DNA of 64,000 nt from positions 1-64,000 of the forward strand of contig CAJNOJ010000044.1 in the NCBI GenBank assembly GCA_905250025.1. The letters run 5' to 3'. Positions 49,970 to 60,566 of this stretch are shown in pieces. Source of the DNA: Adineta ricciae. Its lineage: Eukaryota; Rotifera; Eurotatoria; Adinetida; Adinetidae. Positions within the stretch are counted from its first letter, which is position 1, and each line of letters starts with the position of its first letter. The notes beneath the pieces were generated by a model. The model searched no databases and was not told the origin of the DNA. It was given only the letters and a program-made list of their open reading frames with translations. Position numbers and translations under genes: made by a program.

Positions 49970-51120
49970 TTATCTAAAAGTAAGTTCGAAAGATGGGTAA
50001 ACGAAAGGATTAGTCGAAGGCTTAGTAGTAACAACGAAAAAGAGAAGACGAGACGAGACACGTACGCTACCCTAAAAATACCATCATATCCTATAATGAG
50101 AATCGCAATGAATAAAAGAGAAAGATAAATAGTAGACAGAGAAGTCGCTGCTTTGTCGTAATATTACAGATTGGTAATAAAAAGAGCAAATAATAATAAT
50201 AAGGAGAAATGAAGACGATAAATGATGCTGAGTCAATTATAATAAATCGAAATACTTTTAAAAAAACGTGATTACATAATGTTATTGAGTTTACGACAGA
50301 AGATCGAAATGTGATGTACGCGTTTCAGAATATGTCATAGTGAGACGATCGCTTTGTACAAGAAAATTTGATTCTAAAGTATTTCAATGAAAATACCGTT
50401 GACTTTCAACTGAAAAGATAAGACGAACAGTTATCAGCTTTGTAGAATAGTCCGTTGTGACTACACTGGCAGAGACTTCTCCTTGCACGACATCTATCAC
50501 ATTTTAGTTCTATTTACTATTCGTTTAGATTAGTATACTTTTTAATATACCGATTAAAAGAGAAATAGAATATTATATGACAAATGAATGAATCATTCAA
50601 CACTTTGACAGACCAAATACACTGTTCGTTTCATTTGAAGAAAAAACACTCTGCAAGCATCGTGATCGACCCCTAGTTCAACATCATTTTCAGCCTTGTT
50701 CTGCTTAGTTTCGTTATGTCTTGTCGCTCGACGTATACACATTTCTCTTGACTCTTATACAGATGCAAAAGTCATGTATACGTATGCTACTTGATTTTTT
50801 TTTCATGGAGTATAAATTGATCTTTTCCTTCTACTTCGTTCTTCTGCTCGATTCTGTCGCGAAAAAAGAAGTTGATAAGAACGTCTCGTCTGGATATTGA
50901 TCCGATTACCTTTCGATGACTGTAAGAGATGAATTTTGTTTTTTTTTCGTCCTAAATCTTTTCCAGTGACAAAAACAATATGCCAATGAATTGTAAAACA
51001 TTTTTTTAAATAGTTTGTATCAAAAGCAGGCGTACGGCTTCTTTTGATAACGAAAAACACATATGTTACTCGTCTGATTCTATTTCACACGATTCTGAAT
51101 TTTCGTTATAGATACCAAGC
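49970..51120. other. Divergent promoter region, PIP kinase / PI3K
   Basis: About 1.15 kb without a supported gene; a minus-strand frame at 50803-51060 is basic and unsupported. An AG acceptor at 51110-51111 precedes the PI3K start by nine bases. Confidence 0.55.
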
Positions 51121-54100
51121 ATGTTGGAAGACTTGCCAAGTTACGAATATTACAGTGAGTCATTAGGCATTCAAATTGAATTAGTTTTTTTTGTATATAT
51201 TCGTATGCAAGAATCATATTCTTTTCTTTTTCTTCGGCAGTTCCATCCGAATGCTATGTATCAGCATATCAAGAGTCATTCTCGAAGACTCCATCGTCGA
51301 ACATCAGTTCTTCAATTGATATTCTTCTACCTAACGGTCTGGTGATATGTCTCAAACATGATAAATTCAAAACACTAGCAGATGTTCGTCATGAATTACG
51401 TAAAAACTACGGAATTTCATGGTCATTTCATTTTCTCTCGATTACACATACATTTACGAATGAAACAGGTGATTTACTCTTAGACGAACAGCAATCATTC
51501 GACACACTCGGTCTAGTCTATCCATTCGTTCGCGTGAGTGACAAAGGTGAATTGCCAACTCCATTGTGTAAATGGTTATCATCCGTTGATCAAGTCGATA
51601 TAGAATCTCTGATACAATTTACTGAACAACTTGTTGAATGGCGTGATACGACTACTCCGCAAGAAATTCTCCACGCTCCTCCGTCAATCTCGCATACAAT
51701 CCTGTCAAATATCGATTCATTTCTTGTTTACATCGAACGACCAAAGAAGTCGTATCCGTGTGTGCCAAGTACAACTTGTCTGCAATTGATTGAAAATATT
51801 CTTGTCGATCAGAATAAATCATCGTTAATTTATTCAAATGCATCGACTCTGCCAGTGCTGAAATTTTCTCATCGAAATGAATTCTTACTATTCACCGAGC
51901 CGTATCCCTTACTCCAATACAGTTACATTCAAGAATGCTTACAGAAAAATGTTCAAATCAATTTAGAATTAATCTACATTCAGCTACCGAAGAAAAGCAA
52001 AAAAATCGGACAAAAACATTCGTGTCATGAACCAGCTATTTTCCGTTCATTGGATCATCCATCAACGCTTGCAAATTCTAACAAAGAAAACCATTCTCGT
52101 GATCAATTACTGCCTCACCAATCTCCATCAACATTATTCAAATTCACTTTTCGACTCCGGCCCTCTGCCAACGCTAAACAAACCATATTTCAATTACATT
52201 CAGGAATCTACTATTCCCGCCGATGTTTATTCTCGTTTGATCCAATCAGTTGGAATAACACCTACACAGAAGAAATTACCAAAGCAACAACATTACCAAT
52301 TGCTAATCTTCTTCCAGGAACACTACTTTGTTTGGCATTGACAAGTAAACAGTCAGAAATCTTCTTTCTAAATGTGAGTTTATTTCGTTCGAACGGATTT
52401 CTGTTGAATGGTTTACACGAATTCACATTTAATTCAATTAAATTACAACAAAATATAGCGAATAACAAACATGTCTATCCGGATGCTTTTATTGGCTCAT
52501 CGAATAATGAATCGACAACGGACAATTATGAAATCAAGCTAAAATTCGACTTCGAATCGTATCGATTCTATTCGAATGAAGAACTCGGCGAGAAATTACT
52601 TAAGATCAATATACCAACACCCACTGTTGTCACAACTGCCAAACAGCAACAACATCATCAAGAGTCCTGTGATGATGTTGCTAACGGAGAAGCATTAAAT
52701 TACTTATTAGGCGTTCTCAACGATGAAGTAAGGAAAGAATTACTTACGAAATTCAGTATTGAAATGTTCAGTTTTAGACTCAATATATGGTTCGAGAACC
52801 ATCTTGGCTCTCTGATTGTTCATTAGCTCCAATCGATGCATTGCCTTGTGTTCTTCACTCTCTTCTGGGAGAAATTCATCGTGCCATACTTTCTAATAAC
52901 ACCAGTTCAACAATAATCTATGAAAAACTCTTTTCAATCTATAAGATAATTAATTCCTGGCCGCCTGTATCATTCGAAATGTGCTTTTTTCTTTTGGATG
53001 GTACTTTATCGGACGCACATATACGTTCATATGCAGTTTCACAATTGGAACACCTGCCGAATCATTTATTTCTTTTCTACATGCCACAAATTCTCCAAGC
53101 AGCTTTACAATTTGAACATTTCATCGATACGCCACTAATTCGCTTAATTCTTAAACGCTCTCTCTGTCATCGTGCTATTGGACAACGATTATTCTGGACA
53201 TTGAAAGACATCAAAACACGTAATGGTCGCGTAATGTTCGAAGTCTATAAAACCTACTGTGGTTTAACAATCGCCAACGATTTACAAACACAAGTGACAA
53301 TAACATTGAAGCTAAATACAATTAACCAACGAATACGTTCGACAAATGTTAAAGATGCAAATGGGATGCGACAAGAACTACTGAAACGTTTAGATGAACT
53401 GGACAAGAATGCTTGGCGGTGTGTTTCGCCATTAGATCCGGGATGTTTTCTTGGAACGTTATTAATCGATGAATGTCAAGTGTATGATTCATTTATGCGA
53501 CCATTTAAATTAGTTTGGGAGAATGCGTTGAATCCGAAATATGAGCGTTTTGAACTGATTTATAAGATTGGTGATGATCTACGACAAGATGTTTTAACTT
53601 TACAAATTTTTCGCTTATTCGATTCGATTTGGAAGAAAAATAGTCTCGATCAAGTCAACGAGGATGTTTCGCAATTACAAAATCTTCATATGACATTCTA
53701 TGATGTAATGTGCACGAGTGAAACGACAGGTTTCATACGTATTGTGCCGAATGCATATACAATCTTGAATATTTACCATCGATTCAATACAACTACAACG
53801 ATCAAACGAAACGTCGTTTATGATTGGTTAGCTCAACAGAATAATACATCACAAAAGTTAGTCTTAGCAGAAAATTATTGATTGTTTTCCATTCTGCTGT
53901 TTTCTTCAGAACTATTCTAAATAAGATCACACGTCGTGGGACTGGTAGTGCATCGAATGACGGAACAGAGACATCCGTACCGGATAACATATTGAGTAAA
54001 TTTCGAAAATCATGTGCCGCTTATTGCACGGCTGGTTTTATCATTGGACTTGGTAAAAAGCTTTTGAATAACTTTCGCCAAGACTTTCAATGTTTGATTT

Positions 54101-54580
54101 CGTCTAGGCGATCGTCATCCATCGAATATTATGTTAACACCTGATGGTCGTTTATTCCATGTTGATTTCGGTCATATTCTAGGCGATTATGTGAAATTTG
54201 GAAATATATTTCCTCGTGAAACAACCAGTATTGTCCTTGTCGAACCATTTCTTTATGTTATCAATAATCGCAAATCAAACGATACCACTGAATATCGAGA
54301 TTTCATTCAAATCTGTTTACAAACATTTCGTCTGCTACGTGAACACGCTACATCAATTTTTGGTCTACTTTACTTGATCATCTATGCGCGTCTACCATTA
54401 TTGAACAATGTTACACATCTGAATTATCTACGTCAAGCATTATTTTTGACCGGAGAGAAGCCCTACGAAAGCAAAAGTGCTGTTCAAGCGTATAAAAGAA
54501 AAATTGAATCAGCACAGAATGACACACGACGATTTTTAGACTGGATTGCCCACGCTTTCGTTCATAAGCCACAACGCTAA
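51121..54580 (+). CDS. Class I phosphoinositide 3-kinase catalytic subunit (p110), 1071 aa
   Basis: Exons 51121-51154, 51241-52727, 52778-53856, 53910-54052, 54108-54580 (3216 nt); length equals that of animal p110. Domain order: adaptor(p85)-binding domain ([20 protein letters not shown]), Ras-binding domain ([19 protein letters not shown]), C2 domain, helical domain ([17 protein letters not shown] onward) and kinase domain. In the kinase, [15 protein letters not shown] carries the ATP-binding Lys, [12 protein letters not shown] is the catalytic loop (split by the last intron) and [10 protein letters not shown] is the DFG segment. It phosphorylates PI(4,5)P2 to PI(3,4,5)P3 at the plasma membrane downstream of receptors, Ras and p85. 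Sequence is quite divergent (GDRHPSN where most p110s have GDRHSDN or GDRHNSN), so no specific isoform is assigned. An AG acceptor nine bases before the ATG suggests a spliced 5' end. Confidence 0.93.
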
Positions 54581-54857
54581 TTCTTTTTTGTCAGATATAT
54601 CTTCAAAAAGCAACTTCAATCTTCTTTATTTTAATAAGCTTAATCACATAATAAATACAAGGAATGTTTTGTCTGAAATTTCAAAAAACAAATCTTTATA
54701 TTCCGAAATTTGATATGCAATGTATTAGTCGAACGCTACAATATTCTTACAAGACACACGAGACGCTTAGTTGATTAATAATCACTGTGTAGACGAGGGC
54801 AGAGTTAAAAGATCAAATGTGTTTCTCTAGGAAAAGTATATACATGTTGCTGTTTTT

Positions 54858-56952
54858 TTAGAAATATGTCATCAGTTCGTGTAGAATCTCATCGCCATTT
54901 TCGATCGTACATCCCGGCCATCTAAAAAGAGATGAAATGAATGTATAAACAACAATATGTTCGTTTTAGCTAACCTTGTGTGTAATAATTGAACGAACTC
55001 GGGTATGATCGCTTCGTTATCCTCGAAGAAATTGCCATAGATCGATGCCGGATACTGTTCTCGAGTATCAATCGACAATAAACATGGACCCTCTTGATTC
55101 TTTAGACCTGTATAAACATGTAATTGAAAATAGTTTTCATAAATCCAATTATTTAATAGATTGATATTAGTTGAAAATAACACTGCATAACGACGGTTCA
55201 AACAAATTAACCATACAGGTATTTTCGGTGTTCGTAGCATAGAACCAACTTCTTGTTTGTGCCAAAAGGAATCATCTTCATGTTTTGACCAATACAAAAA
55301 TCCAATCGAACAACGATCCTTAACACCAATATGCGCTCTTTCCTATGGGAACAGCATATGTGAAATTAGAGATGTTCGATATGTTGTCTAACGTACCATG
55401 AGATTGCCATTTATATCGAATTCAATATTTCCGTTGTGGAAGTAGTGTAATGCACGACCTGTCAGAGCTAACATGACCATTTGAATCGATGCTTCATCGC
55501 GATCACCGACTAAGCGCGTGTGATCCAGATCTTCGATCAGTCTACATAAGAGCAATCAGTTTTATTTTCAGTTTGGTTTTATCAATGTCTACTTACTTTT
55601 TCAATGTGCGCGATAACATAAGACTGTAGAGAAATAGAACGACACCATTTTCTTTCATGAACTAATAGAATAAAAAGAGAATACGGTGAATTTACTCATG
55701 AATTCGACACATACGTATGGTAAACATTTGATAACAAATGTTCGAAGTTTTGCTATATCGACGAATTCGAACAAATGTAACTAAAATCCACATCATTTGG
55801 TTCCTTGTAATTTATGAGAAAAAAAAACTTCAGACTTCTTACTCGTTCTGTTACTCCATCAGGTACATAATGTGCACCATAATTAGAAAAGCATTCATCG
55901 CCAGCGTATGGCATACAAACTGTTGCTCCTCGATGTTCACCTGCTTGCCATAGAATCTAAATTTAGATTGATAGAAATCCGTCCTATTGGGAAAGTCTAG
56001 TATATACTTCTGTCAATGCATCAACCAATGCTTCATTACGTGCTTCTACACTGACCGAAATTGATCTATGCAGAGAAAAAGCGCGTGATGAAAAATTTGC
56101 TTTTGATTGAATACAAACCGATGTCTATTGGACGACAGGATATTTTTAAGAAGCAAATGGCGAATAACAAAAGCCTGAACGGCCAGAATAAGACCACGGG
56201 CACTCGTCTAGCAAGTAAAACAAAACCACATTTGTTGATTGCAGATTGTAGATCTTTTACTCGATCAGCAATCAAACCATAATTGAGTGGATTTGTGTAG
56301 TCTCGAAAGGCAAACTTTGCTGAAATCCAAACTTGACTGAACGAATGAATGGTCGAATTGTTCGACAATAAACGAAGAGTCTGAAGAAATCAAAGAAAGA
56401 TAGATGTGATCATCAATACGATATATCGATTGACTTATACCGAAGCAACGGGTAATGTGATTGGATCACCTTGAGAGTAAAGCTTCAAAGTACGGCTATT
56501 GCCGTGCGTTTTGATATATTCATCTAAAAGTTATTATTTCGTATCATGAAATAATCTAAAACAACCCATTTACTATCGAATAATTTTGGTGCTGCAGAAT
56601 CGATTCGTTTTGGTCTAATAATCGGTTGAGCTAATAATGAATCTACGCGCTACAAAAGTATGGATAGTATATAGAAGAAAGTACTTCAACTCACGTTTTT
56701 TAGATCAGCTCGGCTCGCTTCAAAATAGCTCACTAAGTTTAGTAGTTCTTGATCCGTATATTCACCATCGGGTTTAGTGGTTGTAGTCTCCGAAGATGTG
56801 GGTGCTGACTCCGGTGGTGGCGGTGGTGGTGGTGTCGGTTGGGAAGGCGGAGGAACAGAAGCAGGGTTTTTGTTGGCACTTGTAGTAGTGATTCGATACA
56901 TAGTTGAACGGCCATCTTTGCTGGGCACAGCAGTTGTATTTACACCTGGCAT
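54858..56952 (-). CDS. MINDY-4-like protein lacking catalytic Cys and His, 501 aa
   Basis: Exons 56952-56695, 56649-56574, 56523-56441, 56380-56261, 56207-56119, 56065-56008, 55956-55843, 55780-55715, 55661-55597, 55541-55397, 55342-54975, 54921-54858 (1506 nt) close exactly. A Pro-rich N-terminus precedes the MINDY-4 domain: LNYGLIADR/TSARGLILAVQAFV, ILWQAGEHRGA, SIGFLYWSKHEDDSFW, GSMLRTPKIPVWLICLN, NQEGPCLLSIDTREQY, and the end TRWPGCTIENGDEIL. Family members have GGPCG in the first block; here the aligned Cys position is Arg (TSARG). The His of the ESHFSILF block is also Arg (NRRYAVLF). The fold seems preserved but deubiquitinase activity should be absent, as in human MINDY-4B. It may bind ubiquitin or act as a scaffold. 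Confidence 0.88.
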
Positions 56953-57502
56953 TGTCCGTATTTATTTGCAATGAAAAAGATATGAATATCTTCTAAAACA
57001 AAGTCAATTCTATCTATTAATAGATCAGAATAGCAGTTGATGAGAGAATTAATTTCGCAGTATTCTTTGTACATCGGGTGCAACACTCACTTCACAAAGA
57101 GCCTCTCAAACCTTCTTACATCACCGAACAGAATGCACTTTTCAGCATCAACTTTTTATTTTTCACTCAAAATAGTTGAATTCAATTTCAATTTATACTC
57201 GCTTTCATTCCGTTCAACAACGACATGACAATCGCCTTCATTCTCTTTCTCAACACTTATGTACACTAACACACTAATGCACTTACAATCCATAGAATAC
57301 ATACAATGGACATGTCAATTTCTAGACATCGAACGAAAAAGAACAGAGAGTAAGAGTAACGTAAAAAAGGAGGGAAAGTGAATAATGCAAACCGTCGTGT
57401 CGGTTCGTTTGAAACAAAAGATGCAACCAGATGGTGCTTCAACGTCATATCTCCTAGTATCATCATCAATGTGCAACATTTGTCTCGTTTTTATTCTAAA
57501 TA
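56953..57502. other. Divergent promoter region, MINDY-4-like / GALNT
   Basis: About 550 bases between two start codons. No gene, clear TATA box or repeat is recognised. Confidence 0.55.
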
Positions 57503-59871
57503 ATGGTACTACGTCGACGTGGCTTGCTCAAATACATTCTCCTAATACCAGTCTTATGGTTTATTGCAATTCTTGTATTTTCATTTCAAGTTCAACCGTC
57601 ACCATCCCCTCGCTTCAAAAAAGATGCAGTCGATCAGAAAGAACAAGCACCATCGTTGATTGATCGAGTAGCAGCACGATCCCTGATCGATCGTATACGA
57701 AACGCATTAAAATTCAAGCAAGAACATGTTGATCATGACCATCCAGTTGAAGAACGGTTCAAAGCTCGCGAGCAAGCTAGAAAAATGAATGCACAGATAC
57801 AAGTTGTTGCACCGGAATTGGAACATGACCATAAACATCTGAACAAGACTGGTCCCGGTGAAATGGGTAATGCTGTACGAATAAAAAAAGAAGACTTATC
57901 GCCAGAGGAGCGGAAAAAGTACGATGAAGGGTGGAAAAACAACGCTTTCAATCAATATGTTAGCGACATGATATCATTTCGGCGAAGTTTAGCTGATGTT
58001 CGTGATCCCGAGTAAGTAATTCTTATCGAAATGAATAACTATATATGTTTTGCGTATATGTTAGATGTAAAAAGGTTGAATTTCATCCAAATCTTCCCGA
58101 TACAACTGTAATTATTATTTTTCACAATGAAGCACGTTCAACTTTATTGCGAACAATTTGGTCGGTACTCGATCGTTCACCGCCGAACTTGTTGAAAGAA
58201 GTGATAGTTGTGGATGATTTTTCCGATAGAGGTTTGTGTTGTCGGTCAGTTGATTTCAATAAAAGAATAATTTTCAGTTTTGTCTTCTTAGAATACCTAC
58301 ATAAAATGCTGGAAGATGATATCAAACCAATGAAGAAGGTTAAACTACTTCGAACACAAAAGCGTGAAGGACTTATTCGAGCACGATTGAAAGGTGCTTA
58401 TGCTGCAACTGGTCAAGCTCTTGTGTTTCTCGATTCACATTGTGAATGTGCTGAAGGTAAGTTATATGCGTTAGAAAATGTTAAAATTATTTGCTTTTCT
58501 CAGGCTGGCTCGAGCCATTATTGGACCCAATTGCTCGTAATCCGAAAGCATCCGTGGTACCATTGATTGAAATTATCGATGATTCGACATTTGAATTTCG
58601 AGGAACACCAATCCAAAACATTCAAGTCGGTGGGTTTGATTGGAATTTGATCTTTAATTGGCATATGACACCTACACATGAGATGGAACGGCGAAAAAAC
58701 AAAACCGATCCGATTAGGTATGTTCTATTTGTTTTTTTTTTCATTATTTTGTAAATTATTTATTTGATGTAAAGGAGTCCAACTATGGCCGGTGGTTTGT
58801 TTGCTATAGATCGAGCCTGGTTTGAAGAATTAGGCATGTATGATCCAGGAATGGACATTTGGGGTGGTGAAAATCTTGAACTTTCGTTTAAAGTAAATCA
58901 CAGAAAACTTTCTCTACTATTTATCTGCATTTTCTTCTTACAATCAGCTTTGGCAATGTGGTGGTGAACTTTTGTGCGCTCCTTGCTCGCATGTCGGTCA
59001 TGTATTTCGAAAACGTTCGCCTTACAGTTGGCCGAAAAATACCAATGTTATCAGAAAGAACAGTGTTCGTCTTGCTGAAGTTTGGCTTGATGATTATAAA
59101 GTAACACATTCATTCTTGACTTGTACTCTCTAAATAGCTTCATTTCTTTGTAGAATTATTACTATGAACGAATCAATTTTTCTCTAGTAAGAATATGTCA
59201 ACTTTTTCAATGAGAACATGCGATTGCTATGTTTTGTCTATAGGGAGACTATGGAAATGTATCGGACCGAAAACAACTTCGTGAACGTCTTCAATGCAAA
59301 TCATTCAAATGGTACCTCGACAATATCTTCCCTGAACAGTTCATTCCCGGAGAGAGTTTATACTACGGCGAAGTATGAATTTAACATGATTGTACCAATT
59401 CAAATACTGTATTCTGCGTTCAGGTTCGAAATCAAGGCAAAGCAACCATGTGTCTCGATTCCCAAGAAGTTGAACAATCGGATAAAGCAGTTATTGCTTA
59501 TCCATGTCATGGTCAGGGTGGTAATCAGTTCTTTCTTCTAACTAAAATTGGAGAAATCCGACGAGAAGAGAAATGTCTTGATTATGTCAGCACTAAACTC
59601 AAAGAACCTGGTCAAGTTCGCTCGATGTTATGTCATTCACAAAGAGGTAATCAAATGTGGTTTTATGAGGTATGTTGGGTTATTTTTATCGTACGGATTA
59701 TTGTCGCGTTTGTTTTTCAAGCATGAAATGATTCGACATGCAACTGGTTATTGTATGGAGTTATCAGCGACACAAGATCGAGATGTTTTCATGGCTCCAT
59801 GTAATCCATTGAACAAATATCAGCGATGGTCATGGAAGAAACGTATAGACAATTCGACGACTCGTCAATAA
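57503..59871 (+). CDS. Polypeptide N-acetylgalactosaminyltransferase, 627 aa, ten exons
   Basis: Exons 57503-58011, 58065-58231, 58292-58456, 58504-58717, 58775-58892, 58948-59100, 59154-59186, 59244-59372, 59424-59669, 59722-59871 (1884 nt). A type II signal anchor ([19 protein letters not shown], residues 8-26) puts it in the Golgi, with a charged stem of about 120 residues. The GT27 catalytic domain shows [27 protein letters not shown], the DxH metal site in [17 protein letters not shown], and [32 protein letters not shown]-terminal ricin-B lectin domain follows ([34 protein letters not shown]). The enzyme transfers GalNAc from UDP-GalNAc to Ser/Thr, starting mucin-type O-glycans; the Thr-rich stalk of the lectin/CUB protein in this window would be a plausible kind of substrate. 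The closest human isoform was not determined. Confidence 0.95.
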
Positions 59872-60054
59872 TCTACTTATTCTTAGGTTTTTTCCTTGTT
59901 GTTATTTTTTTTTTCGTTGAAGTTTTATGTATGGTTTGTTATGGTGCTGTTTCTATACTTTCCACACTGGTGTGTGCGAATATTTATTTATAATTGTTAT
60001 CATATGAATGACCAAACATTATTCAGTGTGTTTATTTTTATTCTCTAGATAAAA

Positions 60055-60490
60055 ATGATGAATATGGATGGTTCCGCAGGAGAAAATACGGTCAGTCTTG
60101 GGCAAGGTGATGATCAACAAATGATAACATTAGCTGACCGAGAAAATTATATAGCACGATTGTAAATATACAAATCGGAAAATATTTCCATGTTCTTATC
60201 GATACTTTTCTTTCTTTAGAACAAATTATTTCAATGGCAATCGAGAAATGGCTAAACATCTCGATGATCAAGCGATCACGAGAAGCGGTGGAAAAGCAGT
60301 AAGATATTTCACTGTAACATTTTATTCACTGTATACCGATGAAAATATTTAGGCACTGTACAGAAAAGTTTTACAAATGTTATTACCACCAAGAAATCAA
60401 CAGATGCCACAGCAACAACCGATGATGATTCCACAGGTAATGAATACGCAACAAGTTAGATGAAGAAGTTCCTACCTGTTCTTGTTTTCT

Positions 60491-60521
<31 letters not shown>

Positions 60522-60532
60522 ACAACAACAGC

Positions 60533-60566
<34 letters not shown>

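Noticed and set aside
56208-56260. An unspliced reading of the MINDY-4-like gene gives INKCGFVLLA, which looks like a catalytic GPCG loop.
   Set aside because: The segment is a 53-nt intron with GTAAAAG donor and TTGCTAG acceptor; retaining it shifts the frame, while splicing gives an ungapped family match with Arg at the Cys position.
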